Below, piece by piece: positions 19,411 to 26,399 of a stretch of 64,000 nt of DNA. How positions within the stretch are numbered: the first letter of the stretch is position 1; each line of letters starts with the position of its first letter. A program made the position numbers and the translations under genes. Under the pieces are notes generated by a model that had not been told where the DNA came from, searched no databases, and saw only the letters and a list, made by a program, of their open reading frames with translations. Origin of the DNA: Bacteroidales bacterium (GTDB lineage Bacteria > Bacteroidota > Bacteroidia > Bacteroidales > Prolixibacteraceae); contig JAAYAG010000042.1 of NCBI GenBank assembly GCA_012719495.1, positions 1 through 64,000 on the forward strand. The letters run 5' to 3'.

Positions 19411-19490
19411 GCATTGCGCCACGGTGAAAATCATACAACACAAAGGCACAAAAACACGGAGAAATCCGATGTCTTTGTGCCTTTTGATTC
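19411..19490. repeat. Palindromic intergenic repeat, copy 2
   Basis: The best match to the repeat at 1-80. AAGGCACAAA (19443-19452) pairs with TTTGTGCCTT (19474-19483), preceded in both copies by gcgccac-gtgaaaatcata. Here it lies after the peptide remnant, whereas at the left edge it lies before it. The rest of 19101-19625 is AT-rich and otherwise featureless. Confidence 0.7.
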
Positions 19491-19625
19491 TCATTTGTAC
19501 TGTAGAAACAAATACTATTTTTGAATGGATAATTGGTTAAACGCTTTCTGCAACTATTCCCCATCGAATAACATCGCTATAACCACACGCCCAACAACGT
19601 TTTTTTGATTTTTTCATAAACATAA

Positions 19626-19657
19626 AAAGTTTGATGAAACCAAGTTCATCAAACTTT
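19626..19657 (-). terminator. Terminator of the CoADR-rhodanese gene
   Basis: AAAGTTTGATGAA pairs perfectly with TTCATCAAACTTT around a six-base loop. On the minus strand TTTTTATG follows. It lies about 115 bases past the stop at 19772. Confidence 0.8.
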
Positions 19658-19771
19658 CTGTATTATCAGTATTAATGCACTCTGTAGAGCTTTTTACCAA
19701 CTATTTTTGACTAATATGCCAGATTCCGCAAGTTTTGATTCATCTGTTTGGATAAACCTGTGAACTGAAAA

Positions 19772-22057
19772 TTACCGACTCCTCATCATCTGCATAATTC
19801 CACCACCGTTTTTCACGTTGGTGAAGCCCATTTGCATCAGTACCTGTTGTGCATAAGCCGAACGTGCACCCGAGGCACAGTAAAGCATAATGTCTCTCGA
19901 CTTACTGCCCAATTCGCCTATTCTCTGTTGAAGATCGTCCAGTGGAATGTTGATGGCTCCAGGGTAAGCTCCCGACCGAAATTCTTGGGGAGATCGCACA
20001 TCGATAATCATTGGTTCGTTTGAAGAGGCTGTTGCCGTAGTGACCGACTTGGCCGCTCTTGCACGCGCCATCATTTGCGATACACCACCGCCGTTCTTCA
20101 CATCGGTATAGCCGTACTGCATCAACATTTGCTGTGCGTAGGCCGAGCGAGCACCCGAAGCGCAGTACACAATAATTTCACGCGAGGCGTTGTTGCCCAG
20201 CTCTTCGGCACGGTACATCAATTCGTCTAAAGGAATATTAATTGCATCAGGAACAGCCCCCATACGGAACTCTTCAGGCGAACGCACGTCAACAATCAAG
20301 GTCGAAGTAACATCTTTCGATTTTGAAGTCGATTTCTCTTCTTCCTGTGATTCCTCAGCTTCAATGGTTTTATTTTCAACAGGAAGCAGATTGATTTGCA
20401 ACTGTTTGAATCCAACCGTACGTGCCTGACGTTGCAACGAAATGTGCCCTCCCGAAATGTTCACCACTTGAGTGAACCCCGCTCCTATCAAGGTACGCAA
20501 TGCTTGGTGACCTTTTTTCCCGGTTTCGTCGTAAACTACTATCAAACGGTTTTGTGGAATTGAACTCAGTTGTTCCGGAAGGATTTCCAACGGAAGATGG
20601 ACCGCTCCCTTCACATGGCTTTTTTCGAAGGCGAAAATATCGCGGACATCAATAAAAACGGGGTTCTTGCCTTCGATGAGCGCATCGAGTTCTGAAACTG
20701 AAACCGACGGACTAAAGCCCGATAGGCGGTTTTCAGCCGTGTAAGCGGCCATATTCATGGCATCGTTGGCCGTTCCAATTGGGGGCGAGTAAGCAAAGTC
20801 GATGTCGGCCAAATCGCTAATCGTCAATTTTGAAGCTACCGCGGTAGCAATCACATCGAGGCGTTTGTCGGCACCTTTGTAGCCGGCGGTTTGTCCGCCC
20901 AACACCACACCCGTGTTGCGATCGTACACCAATTGCACGGTTACGTTTTCGGCACCGGGGTAATATGAGGTGTGATGTTCTTTGTGTACCACTACGGCAT
21001 CGGCATCAATTCCTATTGCACGGGCTTGCTTCAGTGAAAGTCCAGTAATTCCGGCCACTGCTTCAAACACACGCACCACCGAAGTACCTATGGAACCTTT
21101 ATAGGCGTGGTTTCCACCCAGTGCATTTTCGGCAGCAATACGCCCCTGACGGTTGGCTGGTCCGGCCAGCGGAATGCGAACCTTTTTGCCGTTTACACGG
21201 TGTTCAATTTCAACCATATCGCCAGCAGCAAAAATATCGTGGTCGGAAGTCTGCAATTGGGCATTTACCAGCAAACCGCCTGCTTCGCCAATCTCCAAAC
21301 CGGCATCCACTGCCAATTGCAAGGTGGGTCGAACACCAATGGATAACAGCACCATGTCAGCATTGAGTACTTTACCGTTGTCGAGCTTTACGGTTTTGCT
21401 GCCAATTTCGGTCACGCCAGCATTGGTATGTATGTTCACGCCATACGAGAGTAATTCTCTTTCGATAAACCCTGCTGTTTCAGCTTCCATAATGGACATC
21501 ACATGTGGCATCATTTCAACTATGCTTACGTTGAGACCGCGTTTCACAAGGGCTTCCACCATTTCGAGGCCGATGAAGCCACCGCCTACTACTACGGCGT
21601 TTTTCGGATTTTTCTCGTTCAGGTGGTTGGCAATTTTGTCCATATCGTCGAGTGTCCAAAGGGTGAACACATGGTCGAGGTTCGATCCGGGCAAGGCAGG
21701 TTTTACAGGCCGACCGCCTTGTGCAAGGATCAACTTGGTGTATTCGAAGGTTTTTGCCTCGCCATTGCGTGTGTCGAGGGCTTTCACAAGATGTGCCTTG
21801 CGGTCGATGCTGGAGACCACGGTATTGGTGTGTACCTCAACGCCGTACTGCTCGTTGAAACTTTCGGGGCTTTGCAAAATCAGCTTCGAACGACTTTTGA
21901 TGTCGCCGCCAATGTAGTATGGCAATCCGCAGTTGGCAAACGAAATATCGGGCCCAGCTTCGAGCATCACTATTTTTGCCGATGGAGAGATTCGGCGTAC
22001 TTTTGCTGCGGCTGTTGCGCCTGCTGCGACTCCTCCTATGATGACAATTTTTTCCAT
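19772..22057 (-). CDS. CoA-disulfide reductase fused to three rhodanese domains
   Basis: A 761-residue fusion. Residues 1-445 form an FAD/NAD(P)H-dependent CoA-disulfide/persulfide reductase: GGVAAGATAAAKVRR (FAD), the redox Cys43 in SFANCGLPYY, and VVGGGFIGLEMVEAL (NADH). Three rhodanese-like domains follow at roughly 455-550, 585-670 and 680-758. The first has no active-site Cys: the loop reads VVYDETGKKG. The second and third have VYCASGARSAYAQQ and LYCASGARSAYAQQ and are near-copies of each other. The known two-domain form (CoADR-RHD, Npsr) reduces polysulfide or CoA persulfide. Here it likely moves sulfane sulfur for the sulfur-carrier operon to the right. Thioredoxin genes precede it on the same strand. 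Confidence 0.9.
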   Translation of the reverse strand: MEKIVIIGGVAAGATAAAKVRRISPSAKIVMLEAGPDISFANCGLPYYIGGDIKSRSKLILQSPESFNEQYGVEVHTNTVVSSIDRKAHLVKALDTRNGEAKTFEYTKLILAQGGRPVKPALPGSNLDHVFTLWTLDDMDKIANHLNEKNPKNAVVVGGGFIGLEMVEALVKRGLNVSIVEMMPHVMSIMEAETAGFIERELLSYGVNIHTNAGVTEIGSKTVKLDNGKVLNADMVLLSIGVRPTLQLAVDAGLEIGEAGGLLVNAQLQTSDHDIFAAGDMVEIEHRVNGKKVRIPLAGPANRQGRIAAENALGGNHAYKGSIGTSVVRVFEAVAGITGLSLKQARAIGIDADAVVVHKEHHTSYYPGAENVTVQLVYDRNTGVVLGGQTAGYKGADKRLDVIATAVASKLTISDLADIDFAYSPPIGTANDAMNMAAYTAENRLSGFSPSVSVSELDALIEGKNPVFIDVRDIFAFEKSHVKGAVHLPLEILPEQLSSIPQNRLIVVYDETGKKGHQALRTLIGAGFTQVVNISGGHISLQRQARTVGFKQLQINLLPVENKTIEAEESQEEEKSTSKSKDVTSTLIVDVRSPEEFRMGAVPDAINIPLDELMYRAEELGNNASREIIVYCASGARSAYAQQMLMQYGYTDVKNGGGVSQMMARARAAKSVTTATASSNEPMIIDVRSPQEFRSGAYPGAINIPLDDLQQRIGELGSKSRDIMLYCASGARSAYAQQVLMQMGFTNVKNGGGIMQMMRSR

Positions 22058-22074
22058 AATCTTTTAATTTAATT

Positions 22075-22170
22075 ACAAAGGACACATAGGTTAACGCAGA
22101 GAACACAAAGAGAAAATAGTTCGTATTCTAATCTTATTATACTTTGTGTCTTAGTGCCTTCGTGTTTGAT
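22075..22170. repeat. Degenerate palindromic repeat, copy 3
   Basis: It contains acacaaagag on the left and ctttgtgtcttagtgccttcgtgttt on the right, a diverged member of the family at 1-80. It fills the gap between the thioredoxin gene and the rhodanese fusion gene, so it would be transcribed within that operon if the genes are joined. Confidence 0.5.
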
Positions 22171-22590
22171 TTATTTCTTTTTTCCTATTTCTTTCAACAA
22201 AAAATCTTTCGTTTTAACACCCACAAAGCGGTTCACTTCTTTCCCATCTTTGAATAGAATGAGGGTTGGAATACCGCGGACTTTAAATTTCGTGGCAAGG
22301 TTCTGATACTTTTGCACATCCACTTTGCCAACGAAAGCCTTTCCATCAAGTTCTGCAGCCACTTCGTTCAGGATGGGTGCCATCATTCGGCAAGGTGCAC
22401 ACCATTCAGCCCAAAAATCGACCAGCACCAAACGGTTCTTGGTTTGTTGCTGAAAGTTCTTGTCAGTCAGTGTCAGAATTTTTTCGTGATCGGCTACCAG
22501 AGGCGTGTTTTTTATTTTACGAAAGGCAAACCAGCGCAAAACAATTATGCCTAAAACGATGGCTCCTAATACAATCAATACTGTTTTCAT
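22171..22590 (-). CDS. Membrane-anchored thioredoxin
   Basis: A 139-residue thioredoxin with one N-terminal membrane segment (residues 4-21) and a long cytoplasm- or periplasm-facing domain carrying DFWAEWCAPCRMMAPIL, with redox Cys64 and Cys67, and the cis-Pro in RGIPTLILF. It reduces disulfides or persulfides. No cleavable signal is apparent, so it stays anchored. It starts six bases after the gene below and precedes the CoADR-rhodanese fusion, which suggests it reduces persulfides formed there. The side of the membrane cannot be decided from the sequence. Confidence 0.88.
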   Translation of the reverse strand: MKTVLIVLGAIVLGIIVLRWFAFRKIKNTPLVADHEKILTLTDKNFQQQTKNRLVLVDFWAEWCAPCRMMAPILNEVAAELDGKAFVGKVDVQKYQNLATKFKVRGIPTLILFKDGKEVNRFVGVKTKDFLLKEIGKKK

Positions 22591-22596
22591 ATTTTT

Positions 22597-22947
22597 TTAT
22601 TTCATGTTTCTAATTATTTCCCTTAAGATCGCAACCAAATCTTCTCTAGTTTTCGTTCCCCAAGTGCGGTAAATCAATTCGCCATTTTCATAAAAAAGCA
22701 AGAACGGTACTTTTGCCTCTGATTCGTCGGCAAACAATTCGCATACGATGCTCGATTCGGGGTTGTCGTATTCCATGTCGAAAAATTTCACCGGTGTGTA
22801 TTCGGTTTGCAATTCTTCAAGAATGCGATAAACGGGAATCGAGAACTCGCCCATGCGCCCGCAAACAATCACAACTTGCCCGCTTTCAGCAATTGTTTGC
22901 TGAAAATCGGCCGCTGTTTCGATGTGTTTTAAATTGGTGTACAACAT
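22597..22947 (-). CDS. Thioredoxin-fold protein lacking the CxxC motif
   Basis: A 116-residue protein with thioredoxin-like order: VVIVCGRMGEFSIPVYRIL where the active site would be, then VKFFDMEYDNPESSIVCELF, the cis-Pro loop AKVPFLLFYENGEL and a last helix. The CxxC is gone; the loop has a single Cys (VCGRMG) before it. It cannot act as a normal dithiol reductase and may be a monothiol or binding variant. It is the first gene of the minus-strand group (6-base gap to the thioredoxin). A -7 box TAGCTTTG lies at 22977-22984. Confidence 0.65.
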   Translation of the reverse strand: MLYTNLKHIETAADFQQTIAESGQVVIVCGRMGEFSIPVYRILEELQTEYTPVKFFDMEYDNPESSIVCELFADESEAKVPFLLFYENGELIYRTWGTKTREDLVAILREIIRNMK

Positions 22948-22976
22948 GGTTTCAATTCTGTTTTAATTCAACACTA

Positions 22977-22984
22977 CAAAGCTA
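22977..22984 (-). promoter_or_regulatory. Candidate -7 box of the thioredoxin/CoADR operon
   Basis: Minus-strand TAGCTTTG fits TAnnTTTG, 29 bases before the ATG at 22947. The nearest TTTG upstream is 24 bases away, longer than the usual spacer. Confidence 0.4.
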
Positions 22985-23104
22985 CATGCACCCCATTTTA
23001 CTGAAAAGCAAAACGACCTTAAGCACGACAAGCTTCGGGTTGATTTAGCTCAAGTTTTTTGTTGAGATAATGCTAACTTTACAACTTCAATTATTGAAAC
23101 TATA

Positions 23105-23800
23105 ATGAAGACCATCATACATACTGACAACGATTTTATTTGCGACATTCAGGCACCTTGCTTTCAAACACTTTCGCCCGAAGAGGTCGAACTGGTGCGA
23201 AGCAGTAAAACCCAAATCTTGTTCCGCAAGGGCGACAACCTTACCAAGCAAGGGGCATTCACCTCGTACACCTTGTTCCTGATTAAAGGTTTGGCTAAGC
23301 AATACATCGAGGGTGATGGCAACAAAAGCTACAATTTGCGCATTATCCGCCCTGGCGAGTTTGTGGGTTTGTCTGCCATTTTTCAGAGCAACACCTTCGA
23401 CTACTCGTCGGTGGCGCTAACTGATTGTCAGGTATTTTTGATTGAAAAGGAAGCTATTAACCGCGTGTGTATGCAAAATGGAGTGTTCACCACTCACATT
23501 GTGCGCCGCTACATTGAGCAAAACTCGAACCTTTACGAAAAGCTTCAAACCGTGCTGTACAAGCAAATGAACGGGCGCATGGCCGAAACGCTGCTCTACA
23601 TCGATGCTTTGAAAAGCGAAAACCACGAGATTTTCCAGCTACTCTCGCGAAAAGACCTGGCCGACTTTGCTGCTACTTCGATCGAGAGTGCTGTGAAATT
23701 GCTGAAAAGCTTTGAAAAAGACGAGTTAATCAGGTTGAATGAGAAAGATATTGAGATTGTGAACCATGCCTCGCTGCTCGAGATCGTAAAGCACGGGTAA
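23105..23800 (+). CDS. Crp/Fnr family regulator
   Basis: A 231-residue transcription factor with a cyclic-nucleotide-binding-like beta-roll (about 20-130, ILFRKGDNLTKQG, IIRPGEFVGLSAIF), a dimer helix and a C-terminal winged helix (LLSRKDLADFAATSIESAVKLLKSF). The recognition helix has SIESAVKLL in place of the usual TRE-S-R, a common Bacteroidota variant. It is divergent from the thioredoxin/CoADR operon, 157 bases apart, so control of that operon is likely. The effector cannot be read from the sequence. Confidence 0.85.
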   Translation: MKTIIHTDNDFICDIQAPCFQTLSPEEVELVRSSKTQILFRKGDNLTKQGAFTSYTLFLIKGLAKQYIEGDGNKSYNLRIIRPGEFVGLSAIFQSNTFDYSSVALTDCQVFLIEKEAINRVCMQNGVFTTHIVRRYIEQNSNLYEKLQTVLYKQMNGRMAETLLYIDALKSENHEIFQLLSRKDLADFAATSIESAVKLLKSFEKDELIRLNEKDIEIVNHASLLEIVKHG

Positions 23801-23844
23801 CAATCTTTTCTTTTTATTCAGAAAATATAAATAACCTATAAAAA

Positions 23845-24525
23845 TCAGCCCTTTTCGCTTATTTCAAGAAGTAATTGCTTATTCAGAATGGTAAGCTGCC
23901 TATTTTGAAGATCTATTATTTTTTCATTATGAAAATCGGTAAGGATACGGCTAGCACTTTCCCTTGTTATTCCTGCCAAATCGGCTAATTCTTGCCTTGA
24001 TATTGGAAGAATGAACGTGTCAGAGTTGTATATTTTATCAGCAAAAAACAGAATAGCATCGGCAATCCGGCCAATATTTTGCTTCTGTGAATTATTAATA
24101 CAGTTTTCAAAATTAAGAAGTTCGTTTTTGCTCATTTCCAAAATAATCTGAAAGGCAAAGTCGCCGTTGCTGTATATAAAATCTTTGAAGACATTAACGT
24201 CGAAAAAGCAAACATGTGTTTCTTCAAGTGCAGTAACCGAAAAGTGATTTGTTTTATCTCCAAAAAAGCTTGGAAGGCATAAATAAGTTGGAGCTTTTGT
24301 AATTTTTACGATCCTTTCACGAATAGACCCCCGTACATGAACTTTGACCAATCCCGATTTTATGTACGCAACATTTGCTGAAAGACAGTCTTGCTTAACA
24401 ATTATATCTCCCGCTTTAAACCGGACTTTAGCATGGTTGTTCTCTAAAATCGAAATCTCATCGGCATTCAGTTTTTGTTCTGCTGCCGATTTGTAAATAC
24501 ACAGACTACAAGGCATATCATTCAT
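23845..24525 (-). CDS. Crp/Fnr family regulator with N-terminal CxxC
   Basis: A 226-residue Fnr-type regulator. The chosen start is ATG 24525 (MNDMPCSLCIYKS); a GTG at 24570 would place the start inside a palindromic operator. Parts seen are an N-terminal CSLC pair (residues 6 and 9), further cysteines in KQDCLS, YLCLPSFF and HVCFF, a beta-roll (FKAGDIIVKQ) and the helix-turn-helix RQELADLAGITRESASRIL. Fnr proteins bind [4Fe-4S] with an N-terminal cysteine group plus one central Cys; this set could do so but does not match the E. coli spacing. It is divergent from the DsrE/TusA/Hdr operon, with a palindrome between them. Oxygen or redox sensing is inferred. Confidence 0.85.
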   Translation of the reverse strand: MNDMPCSLCIYKSAAEQKLNADEISILENNHAKVRFKAGDIIVKQDCLSANVAYIKSGLVKVHVRGSIRERIVKITKAPTYLCLPSFFGDKTNHFSVTALEETHVCFFDVNVFKDFIYSNGDFAFQIILEMSKNELLNFENCINNSQKQNIGRIADAILFFADKIYNSDTFILPISRQELADLAGITRESASRILTDFHNEKIIDLQNRQLTILNKQLLLEISEKG

Positions 24526-24530
24526 CAATT

Positions 24531-24573
24531 CAAAAATAATTGAATAAATAGAGAATGTGCAAAAAATCACATT
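24531..24573 (-). promoter_or_regulatory. Promoter of the Fnr-type gene overlapped by an Fnr/Crp-like operator
   Basis: Minus-strand TTTG (24563-24560), 21 bases, then TATTTTTG (24538-24531) form a consensus promoter. AATGTG-N8-CACATT at 24554-24573 is a perfect inverted repeat resembling the Crp/Fnr site TGTGA-N6-TCACA, and it covers the -33 box. Transcription would start at about the ATG 24525, leaving almost no leader. Confidence 0.65.
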
Positions 24574-24626
24574 TTTCTTTATTAATCAGCACAATCATTT
24601 TTCGTAACTTATGCATTGGCACAATG

Positions 24627-24634
24627 TATCTTTG
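24627..24634 (+). promoter_or_regulatory. -7 box of the DsrE/TusA/Hdr operon
   Basis: TATCTTTG fits TAnnTTTG and lies 41 bases before the ATG at 24675. The Fnr/Crp-like palindrome at 24554-24573 is centred about 75 bases upstream of the expected start of transcription, a spacing suited to activation. No strong TTTG is present, in keeping with an activator-dependent promoter. Confidence 0.5.
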
Positions 24635-24674
24635 AGTTTACTCCATACCAAGTATGTAATTAAGAAATGAATTT

Positions 24675-25043
24675 ATGGAAACGAACGAAAAAATTGTGAT
24701 CATTACCATAACTGGTGGCGAAAATCCTGAAAAAGCCACAATCCCTTTTGTGATGGCAACCGCAGCACAAGCAACCGACGTGGTGGTGTCGGTAATCTTA
24801 CAATCGAATTCTGTGGTTCTGGCAAAAAAAGGCGAAGCCGAGAAAGTCGTTGCTCCTGAGTTTATGCCAGTGAAACAGCTGATCGACGCGTATATCGAAA
24901 TGGGCGGAAAGTTGTTGCTCTGCTCACCATGCCTGAAGGAACGGAATATCACCAGAGATTACCTGATCGATGGTTGTGAAATTATTGCGGCAGGAACGGT
25001 CATTTCCGAGGTGCTGTCGGCAAAAGCAGTGCTTACATATTAA
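24675..25043 (+). CDS. DsrE family sulfur-carrier-like protein
   Basis: A 122-residue protein of the DsrE/DsrF-like fold. It opens with KIVIITITGGENPEKATIPFVMATAA, the usual first strand and helix, and has Cys residues in LLLCSPCLKERNI at about 83 and 86, where DsrE proteins carry the sulfur-binding Cys. DsrE-type proteins pass persulfide sulfur with TusA in the cytoplasm. It is the first gene of the operon and lies 27 bases before another DsrE-type gene. Which direction sulfur flows is not known here. Confidence 0.8.
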   Translation: METNEKIVIITITGGENPEKATIPFVMATAAQATDVVVSVILQSNSVVLAKKGEAEKVVAPEFMPVKQLIDAYIEMGGKLLLCSPCLKERNITRDYLIDGCEIIAAGTVISEVLSAKAVLTY

Positions 25044-25070
25044 ACCGAAATACTTAAAGAAATCGAAATA

Positions 25071-25619
25071 ATGTCACAAGAAATTGAAAATCAAGTTAAG
25101 TTGCTTGAAGCACAACTTAAACAACTTCAGGAAAGGCAAGCCAAAGACCAAGTTTCCATCATCGTTTTTTCGGGCGATTTGGATAAAGTGCTTGCAGCAA
25201 TGATTATTGCTACTGGTGCTCGTGCTATGGATATGGAGGTGAAAATGTTCTTCACCTTTTGGGGAACTTCCATGTTGCGCGACAAAAACAAAACGGCTAA
25301 AGGCAAAGACTTTATGTCGAAAATGTTTGGAATGATGCTGCCCAAAGGAAGTACCAAACTCAAACTTTCGAAAATGAACATGGGTGGTATGGGAACCGAT
25401 ATGATGAAAAACCTGATGAAAAAGAAGCATGTGGCTTCGCTTGAAGAGTTGATTGAAACGGCCGGAGAATTGGGCGTTGAAATCAATATTTGCCAGATGT
25501 CGATGGATTTGATGGGTTTCAAGAAGGAAGAGATGATAGACTATCCACATCTGAAATATGTAGGTGTTGGCACCTATCTTTCCGATGCCGACGAAAGCCG
25601 GGTTCAGCTATTTATATAG
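25071..25619 (+). CDS. DsrE2-like (DsrE/DsrF/DrsH) protein
   Basis: A 182-residue protein with an N-terminal coiled helix (EIENQVKLLEAQLKQLQERQ), then the DsrE2 pattern VSIIVFSGDLDKVLAAMIIATGARAMDMEV and FFTFWGTSMLRD. A Met/Lys-rich middle follows, and a late Cys in INICQMSMDLMGF. DsrE2 proteins are typically found with TusA and rhodanese and take part in sulfane-sulfur transfer. It follows the DsrE gene by 27 bases and precedes tusA. Confidence 0.85.
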   Translation: MSQEIENQVKLLEAQLKQLQERQAKDQVSIIVFSGDLDKVLAAMIIATGARAMDMEVKMFFTFWGTSMLRDKNKTAKGKDFMSKMFGMMLPKGSTKLKLSKMNMGGMGTDMMKNLMKKKHVASLEELIETAGELGVEINICQMSMDLMGFKKEEMIDYPHLKYVGVGTYLSDADESRVQLFI

Positions 25620-25625
25620 AAATAG

Positions 25626-25668
25626 CCTCTAAATTCCCTTCCACGATAGCTGTCGCGAGAGGATTTTT
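25626..25668 (+). terminator. Weak stem-loop between DsrE2-like gene and tusA
   Basis: CCTCT (25626-25630) pairs with AGAGG (25658-25662), followed by ATTTTTA; an imperfect inner palindrome CGATAGCTGTCG adds pairing. It fills part of the 125-base gap and may reduce read-through. Confidence 0.4.
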
Positions 25669-25744
25669 ATGTCGGTAATAATGATAAACTTTTACCAGTT
25701 GTGAAATAGTAAATCATAAATAGAAAACAATAAATCAATAGGTT

Positions 25745-25993
25745 ATGACAACAGAAGAATTAAAAGCATTGAGTGTTGATAAATTGGTTGACGCACGTGG
25801 TACAGCTTGTCCTGGACCACTGTTGGCTGCTAAAAAAGCCGTAGCCGATGTTCAGGCCGGACAAGTGATGGAAATCATTTCGTCGGATGAAGGTACCAAA
25901 AGTGACATTCCAAAATGGTGCAAAAAAATGGGTTACGAATACTTTGGCGACATTGAAGAAGACGGCATCATTCGTTTATTCCTAAAAAAATAA
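25745..25993 (+). CDS. tusA: TusA family sulfurtransferase
   Basis: An 82-residue TusA/SirA-like carrier. The motif DARGTACPGPLLAAKKAV holds the persulfide-bearing Cys of the CPGP signature, and the ending DGIIRLFLKK gives the last strand. TusA receives sulfane sulfur from rhodanese or IscS and hands it to DsrE-type partners. Gene order (DsrE, DsrE2, TusA, then Hdr-like proteins) points to energy-linked sulfur transfer rather than tRNA thiolation. It starts only seven bases before the next gene. Confidence 0.92.
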   Translation: MTTEELKALSVDKLVDARGTACPGPLLAAKKAVADVQAGQVMEIISSDEGTKSDIPKWCKKMGYEYFGDIEEDGIIRLFLKK

Positions 25994-26000
25994 GAACAAT

Positions 26001-26399
26001 ATGGCATCAAATGGACAGCCAAAAATTTTGGTGTTTTCAACCGAAAAAATCTCCGATCCGGCTTTAGACCTGGCAGGGTTGCTGAAAAAGCATTATCCGT
26101 TTACCATTTATACAATTAGCGTTCCGTGCTCCAGTTGCATTAAACCGCGCTGGATCATGCGTGCTTTCGACAAAGGGTTCAGCGGGGTGTTCATTGCCGC
26201 CGACGGTACCGACTGTTCGTACGGAGAATCGTGTGGAGAGAAAACCTCGCAGGTAGTAACCACAACACACCAGTTAATGCGCGACAAAGGGTTAAAACCA
26301 TCACAATTAAAAATGGCTGCCATTTGCTCTGTTTGTGCCGAGCCTGTGGTGAAACACCTAACCGGTTTTATGAAAGAATTAGAGAAAATGCAAAGTTGA
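26001..26399 (+). CDS. MvhD/FrhD-like iron-sulfur protein
   Basis: A 132-residue protein similar to the hydrogenase iron-sulfur subunit MvhD (PF02662 type), which links HdrA to its electron donor. Three cysteine pairs are seen: C43/C46 (VPCSSCIKPR), C72/C78 (DCSYGESC) and C109/C112 (ICSVCAEP), with MRAFDKGFSGVFIAADGTDC as in MvhD. In QmoB the MvhD part is fused to HdrA; here it is separate. Its stop overlaps the ATG of the HdrA-like gene (TGATG), showing tight coupling. Confidence 0.75.
   Translation: MASNGQPKILVFSTEKISDPALDLAGLLKKHYPFTIYTISVPCSSCIKPRWIMRAFDKGFSGVFIAADGTDCSYGESCGEKTSQVVTTTHQLMRDKGLKPSQLKMAAICSVCAEPVVKHLTGFMKELEKMQS

Noticed and set aside
19315-19524. A 69-codon protein
   Set aside because: The first third is the peptide remnant; the rest is the palindromic repeat translated, so it is not a gene.
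21153-21917. A 254-codon open frame on the plus strand
   Set aside because: It is antisense to the CoADR-rhodanese gene, whose protein shows clear FAD and rhodanese motifs; the antisense product has no recognisable pattern.
24526-24570. A GTG start for the Fnr-type regulator
   Set aside because: It would put the start codon inside the palindrome and the -33 box and adds 15 residues unlike the family.
26231-26398. An upstream extension of the HdrA-like A gene
   Set aside because: It would overlap the MvhD-like gene by 168 bases; ATG 26399 overlaps the previous stop and gives the normal N terminus.
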